Positions 18,213 through 27,703 of a DNA stretch of 64,000 nt are shown here, piece after piece. The notes beneath the pieces were generated by a model. It saw only the letters and a program-made list of their open reading frames with translations. It was not told where the DNA came from and made no database searches. Position 1 is the first letter of the stretch, and every line of letters begins with the position of its first letter. Both the position numbers and the translations under genes were made by a program. Source of the stretch: Lysobacter terrestris (GTDB lineage: Bacteria; Pseudomonadota; Gammaproteobacteria; Xanthomonadales; Xanthomonadaceae); the NCBI RefSeq assembly GCF_014489475.1, contig NZ_CP060820.1:2310001-2374000 (forward strand). The letters are read 5' to 3'.

Positions 18213-19714
18213 GCGGCCGCCTTCGGCTTGGGCAGGTTCATCGAATCCTTCCACAGCTGGATCACCGAGTAGGCGCGCCACGGCCGCCACGCTTCCGAGC
18301 GCGCGTTGAGTGCCTTCGCGGTCATGCGCGAACCATCGTTGGGCAGCGCGCGCTGCAGCACCAGGTCATCGGCGGGGAAGGCATCGGGGTGGCCCAGCGC
18401 GCGCAGGGCGATGTAATGCGCCGTCCACGGCCCGATGCCGGGCAATGCGACCCAGCGTGCGGTGAAGTCGTCGAGCGTGCGCTCCGGGCGGAAATCCACC
18501 CGTCCCTCCAGCAACGCTCGCGCCACCGTGCGCACCGTTTCGGCGCGCGCGCGGGTCAGGCCGATGGCGGCGAGGTCGGCATCGGCGAGCGCGGCGGGCG
18601 TCGGGAACAGGTGTTCGAGTCCGGGCGCGAACGCCGCCGGCAACGGTTGCCCGAAGCGTTGCGACAACCGCGACGCCAGCGTGCGCGCACCGGCGACGCT
18701 GATCTGCTGGCCGATGATCGCGCGCACCGCGATCTCGAAACCGTCCCAGCCGCTGGGCACGCGCAGTCCCGGCCGTTGCTTCAGCAGTGGGCGCAGGCGC
18801 GCATCCACCGACAGCGCCGTGGCGATGGCCTGAGGATCGGCGTCGAGGTCGAACATGCGGCGCAAGCGGTTGACGATTTCCAGCATCTGCGCCGGGCGCG
18901 CGCCGTGCAGTTCGAGCTTCAGCGCGTGTTCGTCGGTATGCCGGCTCGTCGCCGGCCATTGCGACACGCGCAACCAGCCCGGCGCATCGAGCGGACCGAT
19001 CACGCGCGAATAACTGTCGGCATCGACCACCTCGACACCGGGCAGCGCGCGTCCGCGCAGGAAGTCCAGCATCGCGGCGAAGTCGTACGGCGGGCGATAA
19101 CCCAGGCGCAGCGCCAGCGTTTCGCCCGGCGCTTCGGCGCGTTGCTTGCGCAGGTCGCGTGGCGCCATCCGGTAGGCCTCGAGGAAGGCGGCATTGAAGC
19201 GTCGCAGGCTGCCGAAGCCGGCCGCGAGGGCGACTTCGGTGATCGGCAGCGCGGTCTCGGTGAGCAACTGCTTGGCGAACAGCAGCCGGCGCGTGCCGTG
19301 CACACCGATCGGTGGCACGCCGAGGCGTTCGACGAACAGGCGGCGCAATTGCCGTTCGCCGATGTCGACGCGCGCAGCCAGTTCCGCCAGCGGCGCGGCA
19401 TCCAGCGCGCCCTGGTCGATCAGCTTGAGCGCGCGCGCCACCGCCGCATCGCCGCGCCGCCAGGCGCCGTCCGCGGGCGAAAGTTCAGGACGACAACGCA
19501 GGCAGGGGCGATAACCCGCGCCTTCGGCCGCCGCTGCGGTGGCGTAATACACGACGCGCTTGGCCATCGGCGCCGGGCACACCGGGCGGCAATAGATCTT
19601 CGTGCTCAGGACCGCGGTGAAGAACAGGCCGTCGAAGCGCGGGTCGCGGCTCAGTCGCGCCTGCTCGCAGGTGCGGGCATCCGGCAGGGGCGTGGCGGTG
19701 GCGGGGTTCGGCAT
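18209..19714 (-). CDS. Ada-AlkA fusion: alkylation sensor and 3-methyladenine glycosylase
   Basis: 501-residue fusion. Residues 1-80 form the Ada zinc domain with Cys42, Cys46, Cys71 and Cys74; Cys42 is the likely methylphosphotriester acceptor. Residues about 90-190 form an AraC-type helix-turn-helix. The rest is an AlkA glycosylase with the helix-hairpin-helix [11 protein letters not shown] and the catalytic Asp in FPADDLVLQ. It both senses methyl damage and excises alkylated bases. The methyltransferase domain normally at the Ada C-terminus is missing here but is supplied by the overlapping ogt gene. This domain arrangement is known in several proteobacteria and actinobacteria. Confidence 0.92.
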   Translation of the reverse strand: MPNPATATPLPDARTCEQARLSRDPRFDGLFFTAVLSTKIYCRPVCPAPMAKRVVYYATAAAAEGAGYRPCLRCRPELSPADGAWRRGDAAVARALKLIDQGALDAAPLAELAARVDIGERQLRRLFVERLGVPPIGVHGTRRLLFAKQLLTETALPITEVALAAGFGSLRRFNAAFLEAYRMAPRDLRKQRAEAPGETLALRLGYRPPYDFAAMLDFLRGRALPGVEVVDADSYSRVIGPLDAPGWLRVSQWPATSRHTDEHALKLELHGARPAQMLEIVNRLRRMFDLDADPQAIATALSVDARLRPLLKQRPGLRVPSGWDGFEIAVRAIIGQQISVAGARTLASRLSQRFGQPLPAAFAPGLEHLFPTPAALADADLAAIGLTRARAETVRTVARALLEGRVDFRPERTLDDFTARWVALPGIGPWTAHYIALRALGHPDAFPADDLVLQRALPNDGSRMTAKALNARSEAWRPWRAYSVIQLWKDSMNLPKPKAAA

Positions 19715-19777
19715 GGGCGCAGGCTAGCACCGCGCCGCGGCCCGGACTCGCCGGATTCGGACATCGTGGTGGCGGGG

Positions 19778-21007
19778 CTATTTCAGCGCCGGCAGCAGTG
19801 GCGCGAGATCGCCGTCGTTGGCCTGCGGCGCGATGCCGAGCAGCTTCGCCAGCAGCGGATAGACGTCGACATTGTCGAACGGGGCCAATTCCACGCTGTC
19901 GCGGAATGCCGGTCCCTGCGCGATGAACAGCGCCCGCATGCTCGGATCGGCCGGATCGAAACCGTGCGCGCCGCGCGTGCTGCCCGGCGGGCGCTTGGCC
20001 AGGCGCGTGGCGCTCAAGGCCGCCCAGCCGGTATCCACCTGGCACACGATCGGCGGAATGCGCGGATTCGTGCCGTAATGCCAGCGTGCGGGCAATTCGC
20101 CCTTGCGCCAGCATTCGTGATGCGCGTGGCGACCGAGCAGCTGCTGTTCCGCCGCGGCTTCGTGGCCCGGCTTGGGCACGAAGCCCAGCACTTCGCCGGT
20201 GGTCACGTAGCTGGCATCGCGCGAATCGACCAGCGTGTCGATGTCGAACCCTTGTGCCGCCGGCACCGGCGCCATGCCGTGGTCGGATACGACGACAACG
20301 TTCACGCGCGCGCGCAGGCCGCGCTTGTCCAGGCCGCGCAGCAGGCGACCGATCGCCGCATCGACCTCACGCAGGGTCGCGTTGGTCTGCGGTGCATCGG
20401 GCCCGAAGTCGTGCCCGGCCTGGTCGAGCGCACTGATGTACAGGGTCGTCAGCCGCGGCTGCCGCGCCGCGGGACGCGACAGCCAGTCCAGCACCGTGTC
20501 GACGCGCTGCGCCAGCGGCATGTCTTCGTCGTACTTGCGCCAGTCGCTGGGCCACGTGCCCCGGATCGGCGCTTCGCTGCCCGGCCAGAACAGCGTGGCG
20601 GTGCGCAGGCCGGCCTTTTCCGCGGTCACCCACAGTGGTTCGCCGCCCCACCAGCGCGCCTCGCGCACCGCGCCTTCGTCGGACCCGGTGAAATCGCCCA
20701 GCGCCCTGTCGCGCATGACGTTGTGCACGATGCCGTGGTGGTCGGGGCGCAGTCCGGTGACCAGGGTGTAATGGTTGGGGAAGGTCAGCGACGGATACGA
20801 AGGATTCATCCACTGCGCACGCACGCCGTCGTGGGCGAGGCCGGCGAGGTTGGGGGTGAGGCCGCGGTCGAGATAATCCGGACGGAAGCTGTCGATCGAT
20901 ACCAGCAGCACGGGCGCCGCGGCCGGGGCGACGGCGGGCGCCGAAACGCAGGCGGTGAGGACGAGGGCAAGGAGGGCGGCAAGGCCCGGCAGGCGGTTCA
21001 GCGGCAT
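19778..21007 (-). CDS. Nucleotide pyrophosphatase/phosphodiesterase family lipoprotein
   Basis: 409-residue member of the alkaline phosphatase superfamily (NPP type). The lipobox LTAC puts the lipidated Cys at 20. Metal and nucleophile motifs are SIDSFRPDYL, SYPSLTFPNHYTLVTG (Thr nucleophile), DQAGHDFGPD, SDHGM and GAHGFDP. Related Xanthomonas enzymes are two-metal phosphodiesterases that cleave nucleotide pyrophosphates. The start at 21007 gives an intact lipoprotein signal. It is likely in the periplasm or outer membrane. Confidence 0.9.
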   Translation of the reverse strand: MPLNRLPGLAALLALVLTACVSAPAVAPAAAPVLLVSIDSFRPDYLDRGLTPNLAGLAHDGVRAQWMNPSYPSLTFPNHYTLVTGLRPDHHGIVHNVMRDRALGDFTGSDEGAVREARWWGGEPLWVTAEKAGLRTATLFWPGSEAPIRGTWPSDWRKYDEDMPLAQRVDTVLDWLSRPAARQPRLTTLYISALDQAGHDFGPDAPQTNATLREVDAAIGRLLRGLDKRGLRARVNVVVVSDHGMAPVPAAQGFDIDTLVDSRDASYVTTGEVLGFVPKPGHEAAAEQQLLGRHAHHECWRKGELPARWHYGTNPRIPPIVCQVDTGWAALSATRLAKRPPGSTRGAHGFDPADPSMRALFIAQGPAFRDSVELAPFDNVDVYPLLAKLLGIAPQANDGDLAPLLPALK

Positions 21008-21126
21008 CCGCCGATCATGCCAGCGAAGCCATGCGACAACTATTGCAGGGCCGCGACGACGCGGCGGCTGGCAAGATGCCGGCGGATCCCGCAAAGCCTC
21101 CCGTTCCACGCTCCCGGATTTTCGAC

Positions 21127-21705
21127 ATGCGCCTTGCCCCGCTCACTGCCGCCTGCCTGTTGCTGCTGCCCCACGCGGTCCTCGCCGCGGATGCCGCGCC
21201 GCCGCAACTCACCGCCGAGGAATGCGCGGTGTGGCAACGCGAGTTGAGCTTCGCCCGGTCCGTCGCCGAACACGATGCCGTGGCCTTCGCCGCGCACCTG
21301 GGCGAGCACGCGGCGTTCGGCGCCAGCACGCCCGCGCCCATTCGCGGCCGCGAGGCCATCGCCCAGCGCTGGGCCGGGATCATCGACGGCAAGCGCACGG
21401 TGCTGCGCTGGTATCCGACCCGCGTGACCATGGCGCCGGGCATCGCCGATACCGCCTGGTCGAGCGGGCCGAGCCTGTTCGAAGTGCTCGATCCGCAGCC
21501 TGCGAACGGCGCGCCCAAGGAACGTTTCCATATCGGCGCTTTCCATTCGGTGTGGCACAAGGACGCCGATGGCGTGTGGCGCGTGCTGTTCGACGACGGC
21601 GTGGAGCCGCGACCGGCGACGCCTGCAGAGGTCGCCGCGTTCGATGCCGGCCGGGCCGATTGCGGCGGCGCCGCGGGCTCGGCGGGCAATCCGAACGGCA
21701 GCTGA
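21127..21705 (+). CDS. Secreted SnoaL/DUF4440-like protein
   Basis: 192-residue protein with a signal peptide (MRLAPLTAACLLLLPHAVLA). The mature part resembles the SnoaL/DUF4440 NTF2-like fold, with an N-terminal helix (WQRELSFARSVAEHDAVAFA), GREAIAQRWAG and the terminal strands FHSVWHKDADGVWRVLFDDG. Such domains bind small ligands or act as unassigned enzymes; no catalytic residues can be read. The start at 21127 gives the signal peptide. It diverges from the phosphodiesterase gene. Confidence 0.75.
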   Translation: MRLAPLTAACLLLLPHAVLAADAAPPQLTAEECAVWQRELSFARSVAEHDAVAFAAHLGEHAAFGASTPAPIRGREAIAQRWAGIIDGKRTVLRWYPTRVTMAPGIADTAWSSGPSLFEVLDPQPANGAPKERFHIGAFHSVWHKDADGVWRVLFDDGVEPRPATPAEVAAFDAGRADCGGAAGSAGNPNGS

Positions 21706-21798
21706 CGGGCGGTCCGTCCGGACAAATCGGGCACATGCCCGGCCTGTTTCGCAGGCGTATGGTGTCAATCGAAAGCGCACACCATGAAGGAGTCCACC

Positions 21799-22140
21799 AT
21801 GAAAAACTGGATGATCACCTTGCTGGGCAGCCTGGTCGTCGCCGGCGCCGCGCAGGCCGCGCAGCCGCAGGCCACGCAGGCGCAGACCGCGCCGGCAGTC
21901 GGTGCCGCGTCGGTGCCGCAGGACGAGGCGAAGCAGCAGGATCAGGTTGATCGCAACTGCCTGCGCTACACCGGCACCCGCATCACCCATCGCGCATCCG
22001 CGGACAAGAACGGGTCGGCCAAGAGCCGCATGTGCAGCAACGGCCAGATCGGCCGGGTCTATACCCGCGAAGACCTCGACCGCACCGGTCGCATCAATAC
22101 CGCCGACGCGCTGCGTACCCTGGATGCATCCATTTACTGA
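21799..22140 (+). CDS. Small secreted protein of unknown function
   Basis: 113-residue protein with a signal peptide (MKNWMITLLGSLVVAGAAQA), a Gln/Ala-rich linker and a C-terminal part with two cysteines in RNCLRYTGTRI and SRMCSNGQIGRVY, which could form a disulfide. I recognise no named function. The start at 21799 has AAGGAG seven bases upstream; an in-frame ATG at 21784 would place that ribosome site inside the gene, so it is rejected. A hairpin terminator follows at 22164. Confidence 0.7.
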   Translation: MKNWMITLLGSLVVAGAAQAAQPQATQAQTAPAVGAASVPQDEAKQQDQVDRNCLRYTGTRITHRASADKNGSAKSRMCSNGQIGRVYTREDLDRTGRINTADALRTLDASIY

Positions 22141-22163
22141 CGCCTGCTCGGATCGGTAGACGA

Positions 22164-22186
22164 AACGCCCGGCCATGCCGGGCGTT
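22164..22186. terminator. Hairpin terminator between convergent genes
   Basis: A perfect 10-bp stem AACGCCCGGC / GCCGGGCGTT with a CAT loop lies between the small secreted protein gene (plus) and the TetR gene (minus). The T-tract after it is weak (TTCTGCTTT), so termination strength is uncertain. Confidence 0.65.
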
Positions 22187-22202
22187 CTGCTTTGCGCGCC
22201 CG

Positions 22203-22787
22203 CTACGGCTTCAGGCCGTCGAGCAGGCGCTGCAGCGACGCCTCGTAGAAGCGGCGGAATTGCGCCTCGTCGAAACTGAAACGGTCCGCGCGGTACAGCG
22301 CCACTAGCCCGTGCGTGTGCGCCCACAGCGTCATCGCCACGTCCCAGGCATCGTCCTGGCGCAGCAGGCCGGCCTGCATGGCGTCGCCCACGGCTTCGGC
22401 GGCCACGGTCAGCGTCGGCGAACGGCCGGCGCGGAAGTCATCGGGATAGCGGCGTGCATCCGCGCGCCGCGCCGAGAACGCGTGGTCGAACAAGTGCGGA
22501 TGCGACAGCGCGTAGTCGAGGTAGATGCGCTGCAAGCCGATCACCCGCGCCAGCACGTCGCCGCTCTGGCCGCGCGCGAGCCAATGCCGCGCGATCTCGT
22601 CGAAGCTGTCTTCGCTGATCCGCTGCAGCAACGCCTCGCGATTGGGGAAGTGGCGGTAGATCGCCATCGGCGTCAACCCGACCGCTTCGGCGACGCGGCG
22701 CATGCGCACCGCGTCGGCGCCGCCGCGTTCGAACAGGGCGCGGGCGGCGCGCAGGATGCGTTCGGCGGTGGGCAGGGCGGCGGCCAT
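22203..22787 (-). CDS. TetR family transcriptional regulator
   Basis: 194-residue TetR repressor. The DNA-binding helix-turn-helix is [20 protein letters not shown] in the first 55 residues, with a ligand-binding C-terminal domain containing a WAHTHGL stretch similar to TetR_C proteins of the YxaF/WHG type. The ligand is unknown. The start at 22787 lies on the edge of a perfect palindrome (22787-22803), indicating autorepression. The target besides itself is not obvious: hutU starts about 200 bases away on the other strand. Confidence 0.88.
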   Translation of the reverse strand: MAAALPTAERILRAARALFERGGADAVRMRRVAEAVGLTPMAIYRHFPNREALLQRISEDSFDEIARHWLARGQSGDVLARVIGLQRIYLDYALSHPHLFDHAFSARRADARRYPDDFRAGRSPTLTVAAEAVGDAMQAGLLRQDDAWDVAMTLWAHTHGLVALYRADRFSFDEAQFRRFYEASLQRLLDGLKP

Positions 22788-22803
22788 GTATACAGCGTAT
22801 ACA
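22787..22803. promoter_or_regulatory. Candidate TetR operator
   Basis: TGTATAC-AGC-GTATACA is a perfect inverted repeat of 7-base arms with a 3-base centre, AT-rich in GC-rich DNA. It overlaps the start codon of the TetR gene, a common place for an autoregulatory operator. Confidence 0.65.
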
Positions 22804-22927
22804 AAAGTGGCCTGCGCGGCCGGAATCGCGTCGTCCTGCGGCAATTTCGGGCGGGCGGGCGCGCCAGGCGCATGGAACTCGCCAAATCCGAGGCGCGATA
22901 ATTTGCGCCTGCCTTGAACACGTTTTT

Positions 22928-22959
22928 TGTCGTCATACCGCCTTCGCGGGAATGACGTC
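22928..22959. repeat. Degenerate REP-like hairpin
   Basis: A single imperfect element, GTCATACCGC facing GCGGGAATGAC, resembles one half of REP family A but with a weakened core. It lies upstream of hutU in the gap from TetR. Confidence 0.45.
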
Positions 22960-22990
22960 CCCTAACCACTTCGCACCGCAGGAATCTTCC

Positions 22991-24655
22991 ATGTCGACCC
23001 GTCGCGATCCGTCCCGCAGCATCCGCGCCCCGCGCGGCAACACGCTCACCTGCAAGTCGTGGCTGACCGAAGCCCCGTACCGCATGCTGCAGAACAACCT
23101 CGACGCCGAAGTCGCCGAGAACCCGACCGAGCTCGTCGTCTACGGCGGCATCGGCCGCGCCGCGCGCGACTGGGAGTCGTACGACGCCATCCTCGAATCG
23201 CTGCGCAACCTGGAAGACAACGAGACCCTGCTGGTGCAGTCCGGCAAGCCGGTCGGCATCTTCCCCACGCATCCGGATGCACCGCGCGTGCTGCTCGCCA
23301 ATTCCAACCTGGTGCCGCACTGGGCCAACTGGGAGCACTTCAACGAGCTCGATAAGAAGGGCCTGATGATGTACGGCCAGATGACGGCCGGCTCGTGGAT
23401 CTACATCGGTTCGCAGGGCATCGTGCAGGGCACCTACGAGACCTTCGTCGAGATGGGCCGCCAGCACTACGACGGCAGTCTCAAGGGCAAGTGGATCCTC
23501 ACCGCCGGCCTGGGCGGCATGGGCGGCGCGCAGCCGCTGGCCGCCTCGCTCGCCGGCGCGTCGTCGCTCACCATCGAATGCCGCCAGAGCAGCATCGATT
23601 TCCGCCTGAAGACGCGTTACGTCGATGAGCAGGCCAGCGATCTCGACGACGCGCTCGCCCGCATCGCCAAATACACCGCGGCCGGTGAAGCCAAGTCGAT
23701 CGCACTGCTCGGTAACGCCGCCGAGATCCTGCCGGAGCTGGTCAAGCGCGGCGTGCGTCCGGACTGCGTCACCGACCAGACCTCCGCGCACGATCCGGTG
23801 CACGGCTACCTGCCGATCGGCTGGAGCGTCGAGCAGTGGCTGGACGAGCAGAAGAGCAATCCGACCAAGGTCCGCGACGCGGCCAAGCAATCGATGCGCG
23901 TGCACGTCGAAGCGATGCTCGCCTTCCACGCGCAGGGCATCCCGACCGTCGATTACGGCAACAACATCCGCCAGATGGCCAAGGACGAAGGCTGCAGCAA
24001 CGCGTTCGACTTCCCGGGCTTCGTGCCGGCGTACGTGCGCCCGCTGTTCTGCCGCGGCGTCGGTCCGTTCCGCTGGGTCGCGCTGAGCGGCGATCCGGAA
24101 GACATCTACAAGACCGACGCGAAGGTGAAGGAGATCATCGCCGACGATCCGCACCTGCACCGCTGGCTCGACATGGCACGCGAGCGCATCAGCTTCCAGG
24201 GCCTGCCCGCGCGTATCTGCTGGGTCGGCCTGGGTCTGCGCCACAAGCTCGGCCTCGCGTTCAACGAGATGGTGCGCAACGGCGAGCTGAAGGCGCCGGT
24301 AGTGATCGGCCGCGATCATCTCGACAGCGGCAGCGTCGCTTCGCCCAACCGCGAAACCGAAGCGATGCGCGACGGTTCCGATGCCGTGTCCGACTGGCCG
24401 CTGCTCAACGCCATGCTCAACGTCGCCGGCGGCGCGACCTGGGTGTCGCTGCACCACGGCGGTGGCGTCGGCATGGGTTACTCGCAGCACTCCGGCGTGG
24501 TCATCGTCTGCGACGGCAGCACCGAAGCCGACAAGCGCATCGCCCGCGTGCTGTGGAACGACCCGGGCACCGGCGTGATGCGCCATGCCGACGCCGGTTA
24601 CGACATCGCCAGGCAGTGCGCGAAGGAACAGGGCCTCAAGCTGCCGATGCTGTAA
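22991..24655 (+). CDS. hutU: Urocanate hydratase
   Basis: 554-residue urocanase, second step of histidine degradation: urocanate to imidazolonepropionate using tightly bound NAD as electrophile. The glycine-rich NAD segment [13 protein letters not shown] and the active-site region with [13 protein letters not shown] and [16 protein letters not shown] are intact. The length is typical. The start at 22991 was chosen because the upstream in-frame ATG at 22952 lies in the repeat-like leader. The gene stands apart from hutI/hutF; hutH is not nearby. Confidence 0.97.
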   Translation: MSTRRDPSRSIRAPRGNTLTCKSWLTEAPYRMLQNNLDAEVAENPTELVVYGGIGRAARDWESYDAILESLRNLEDNETLLVQSGKPVGIFPTHPDAPRVLLANSNLVPHWANWEHFNELDKKGLMMYGQMTAGSWIYIGSQGIVQGTYETFVEMGRQHYDGSLKGKWILTAGLGGMGGAQPLAASLAGASSLTIECRQSSIDFRLKTRYVDEQASDLDDALARIAKYTAAGEAKSIALLGNAAEILPELVKRGVRPDCVTDQTSAHDPVHGYLPIGWSVEQWLDEQKSNPTKVRDAAKQSMRVHVEAMLAFHAQGIPTVDYGNNIRQMAKDEGCSNAFDFPGFVPAYVRPLFCRGVGPFRWVALSGDPEDIYKTDAKVKEIIADDPHLHRWLDMARERISFQGLPARICWVGLGLRHKLGLAFNEMVRNGELKAPVVIGRDHLDSGSVASPNRETEAMRDGSDAVSDWPLLNAMLNVAGGATWVSLHHGGGVGMGYSQHSGVVIVCDGSTEADKRIARVLWNDPGTGVMRHADAGYDIARQCAKEQGLKLPML

Positions 24656-24824
24656 GCCGATGCCACCTCGCCCGATCGGGGTGGCGACGCATGCGGGGCC
24701 TGCGTTCGCGCAGGCGCCGCGACCCGCATGATCGGACTTGAAATCCGCCGGCCGCGGCAGCAATTGTCTGCGTGCCGCGGCGCGAAACCGGCGTGGTAGC
24801 CGTCCCCTCCTGCGAAGCGAGTCC

Positions 24825-25712
24825 ATGAGCAGCATTGCCATCCTTACCCCGGATCCGGCCGATCCGGGTTACTCCGGTCTCTGGCCGAAGGTGCTCGAGC
24901 GCCTGCAGACGGCGCTGGGTGGCATGGGCGTGGCCACCGTGGCAACGCCCTGGACCGCGCACGTCGACGATGCGGGCGCATTGCAGGACCACGCCTGCGT
25001 GTTGCCCCTGCTGGTCTGGGGTTACCACCACGATCACGCGCGCTGGCTGCAAGCCTGCGATCGCTGGGAGCGCGCGGGCGTGGCGATGGCCAATCCCGCG
25101 CACGTGCTCGCGTGGAATTCCGACAAGCGCTATCTCGCGACGCTGGCCGAACGCGGCGTGGCGATCCCGGCCACCACCTTCACCGACGTGCTGTCGCCGG
25201 CGCTGGTCGCGCGTGTCTTCGCCGAGACCGGCGCGGACGAACTGATCGTCAAGCCCGCCGTGTCCGGCGGGGCATGGAAGACCCGGCGCATGCGCCGTGG
25301 CGAGGTGGTGGACGAAACATCCGGCACCACGATGCTGGTACAGCCCTACCTGCCGACCATCGAAAGCGAAGGCGAAACCTCGCTGCTGTACTTCGGTGGC
25401 CGCCTCAGCCACGTGGTCAACAAGCGGCCGGTTGCCGGCGAATTCCGGGTGCAGGAGGAATTCGGTGGCCTGTACACGCTGCTGCCGTCGCCACCCGCAG
25501 GCGCCGTGGCGCTGGCCGAACAGGTGCTGGCCGCGGTCGACGCGCCGCTGTTGTACGCGCGCATCGACGTGGTGCCGGACGCCGACGGGCGCTGGCTGCT
25601 GATGGAAGCCGAACTGATCGAGCCCGACTTCTACCTCGGCGTCGACCCCACGCAAGGCCGCGGTTTCGCGCGCGCCCTCCTCGAAACCCTCAACAGCGAG
25701 GCTTCCGCATGA
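24825..25712 (+). CDS. ATP-grasp ligase-like protein
   Basis: 295-residue ATP-grasp fold protein of the RimK/glutathione synthetase-like class. It shows the N-terminal domain (SSIAILTPDPADPGYSGLW), KRYLATLAERGVAIPATTF, the ATP-binding lysine loop (LIVKPAVSGGAWKTRR), LVQPYLPTIESEGETSLLYF and the metal-binding ending LLMEAELIEPDFYLG. These place it near DcsG-like ligases, but I cannot name substrates. The stop overlaps the DsbA-like gene start (ATGA), so the two proteins are probably produced together. Confidence 0.78.
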   Translation: MSSIAILTPDPADPGYSGLWPKVLERLQTALGGMGVATVATPWTAHVDDAGALQDHACVLPLLVWGYHHDHARWLQACDRWERAGVAMANPAHVLAWNSDKRYLATLAERGVAIPATTFTDVLSPALVARVFAETGADELIVKPAVSGGAWKTRRMRRGEVVDETSGTTMLVQPYLPTIESEGETSLLYFGGRLSHVVNKRPVAGEFRVQEEFGGLYTLLPSPPAGAVALAEQVLAAVDAPLLYARIDVVPDADGRWLLMEAELIEPDFYLGVDPTQGRGFARALLETLNSEASA

Positions 25713-26371
25713 CCCCTTTGCGCATCGATTTCGTTTCCGACGTGGTTTGCCCGTGGTGCGCCATCGGCCTGGCTTCGCTCGAGCAGGCCTTGCAGCGGCT
25801 GCAGGGCGAGGTGCAGGCGGAGATCCATTTCCGCCCGTTCGAACTGAACCCGCAGATGGCCCCGGAAGGCGAAGACATCGCCGAACACCTGCAGCGCAAG
25901 TACGGCATGTCGACCGAACAGCTGGGCGCGAACCAGGAAGCGATCCGCCAGCGCGGCGCCGCGCTCGGCTTCACCTTCGACATGGATCGCCGCAGCCGCA
26001 CCTGGAACACCTTCGATGCGCACCGGCTGCTGCACTGGGCCGGCATCGAGGGCAAGCAGGCGGCGCTGAAGCATGCGCTGCTGCGCGCCTATTTCACCGA
26101 CGGCCGCAACGTCTCGGACCACGCGGTCCTCGCCGACGTCGCCGCCGGCGTCGGCCTGCCGGTCGAGCGTGCGCACGCGATCCTCGCCGGCGACGACTAC
26201 GCCGCGGAAACGCGCGCGGAAGAGGAGTTCTTCCAGCGCCACGGCATCAATGCGGTGCCGGCGATCATCATCGAGCAGCGCCACCTGATCTCCGGTGGGC
26301 AGCCGGTGGAAGTGTTCGAACGCGCGCTGCGGGAAATCGCCCAGGCCAAGGCGAGCGCCAACGCGGGCTGA
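25709..26371 (+). CDS. DsbA family oxidoreductase, FrnE-like
   Basis: 220-residue cytoplasmic thioredoxin-fold protein of the DsbA/FrnE group. The active site CPWC (Cys14-Cys17) follows the first strand, and the cis-proline strand is GINAVPAIIIEQ. No signal peptide is present, unlike periplasmic DsbA. FrnE relatives act on dithiols or in aromatic polyketide pathways; the role here is unknown. It overlaps the ATP-grasp gene by four bases. Confidence 0.88.
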   Translation: MTPLRIDFVSDVVCPWCAIGLASLEQALQRLQGEVQAEIHFRPFELNPQMAPEGEDIAEHLQRKYGMSTEQLGANQEAIRQRGAALGFTFDMDRRSRTWNTFDAHRLLHWAGIEGKQAALKHALLRAYFTDGRNVSDHAVLADVAAGVGLPVERAHAILAGDDYAAETRAEEEFFQRHGINAVPAIIIEQRHLISGGQPVEVFERALREIAQAKASANAG

Positions 26372-26455
26372 GCCGGTTGCAGGCGGTCGCGCGGGCAGGG
26401 CACCGGTTCAGCCGGGCCTGCTAGCCTCTGCGCGACCCGTTCCGCTGCGCCGCCG

Positions 26456-27544
26456 ATGCCCGCCCAATCACGGTTCCACCGCTTCGCGTTGTTCGCCCTG
26501 GGCCTCGGCATCGCCGGCCTGTCCGCCTGCGACACCGGACCAACACCGGAAGCGGTCCGCGCCGAACTCGTGCGGCGGATCCCGCGCAGCGTGCCCGACC
26601 GTGCCGGCTGGGCACGCGACATCCAGGCCGCGTTCGCGGCGCAGGAGATCGAACCCAGCACGAGCAACCTGTGCGCGGTGCTGGCGGTGGTCGAACAGGA
26701 ATCCACCTACCGCGCCGATCCGCCCGTACCGGGATTGCCGACGATCGCGCGCGGCGAGATCGACCGCCGCGCGGCGCGCCTGCACGTCCCGGCGTTCATG
26801 GTGGACGCAGCACTGGAAATGCGTTCGCCGGATGGACGCACCTACGCCGAACGCATCGATGCCCTGCGCACCGAACAGCAGCTTTCGGCGTTGTTCGAGG
26901 AGATGATCCAGCGCGTGCCGCTGGGACGCCGGCTGTTGCGCGGCTTCAATCCCGTCCGCACCGGCGGGCCGATGCAGGTCAGCATCGCCTTCGCCGAACG
27001 CAACGCACGCGGCTATCCGTACCCGCTCGACGGCTCGATCCGCCACGAAGTCTTCAGCCGTCGCGGCGGGCTGTATTTCGGCATCCGCCACCTGCTGGCC
27101 TATCCCGCGCATTACACGCAGCCGCTGCATCGCTTCGCGGATTTCAACGCCGGTTGGTATGCGAGCCGCAACGCGGCCTTCCAACGCGCCGTCAGCCTGG
27201 CTTCGGGTCGCGCGCTGGTCTACGACGGCGACCTGCTCGCACCGGGCGCCCCGATGGATCGCCCCGGCACAACCGAAGCCGCGCTGCGCGACATGGGCGC
27301 GTCGCTCGGGATGGATGCGGCCACGATCCGCGCGGCGTTGCAGCGTGGGCGCACGCTCGCATTCGAGGACACCGCGCTCTACCGCGACGTCTACGCCCTC
27401 GCCGAACGCAAGGCCGGCGGACCGCTGGCCCGCGCCCGCCTGCCGCAGATCGACCTGAGCAGCCCCAAGATCACCCGCAAGCTCACCACCGCCTGGTTCG
27501 CCGATCGCGTGAACGGGCGCTGGAAGCAGTGCATGGCGCGGTGA
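26456..27544 (+). CDS. DUF1615 family lipoprotein
   Basis: 362-residue DUF1615 protein with a lipoprotein signal (lipobox LSAC) and a globular domain containing conserved-looking RTGGPMQVSI, FGIRHLLAYP and FADFNAGWYASRN. The domain has the feel of a lysozyme-like fold (EQEST after a helix is reminiscent of catalytic Glu in transglycosylases), but this is speculative. Function is unassigned. It begins 84 bases after the DsbA-like gene and was probably transcribed with it or alone. Confidence 0.8.
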   Translation: MPAQSRFHRFALFALGLGIAGLSACDTGPTPEAVRAELVRRIPRSVPDRAGWARDIQAAFAAQEIEPSTSNLCAVLAVVEQESTYRADPPVPGLPTIARGEIDRRAARLHVPAFMVDAALEMRSPDGRTYAERIDALRTEQQLSALFEEMIQRVPLGRRLLRGFNPVRTGGPMQVSIAFAERNARGYPYPLDGSIRHEVFSRRGGLYFGIRHLLAYPAHYTQPLHRFADFNAGWYASRNAAFQRAVSLASGRALVYDGDLLAPGAPMDRPGTTEAALRDMGASLGMDAATIRAALQRGRTLAFEDTALYRDVYALAERKAGGPLARARLPQIDLSSPKITRKLTTAWFADRVNGRWKQCMAR

Positions 27545-27703
27545 GCGCAAGCGTGCCGCGCCGCGGGATGCCGATGTCCTGAATGCGGCTGCGCGGCTCG
27601 CGCCGCGGGCGGTGTCGATTCCACGTTGCCTCACTCGTCGTCCTGCTGAACGGTATGGCACACCGCCGTACCATCCCCCGATGCAGGCCTGAAGGGACAC
27701 CGC

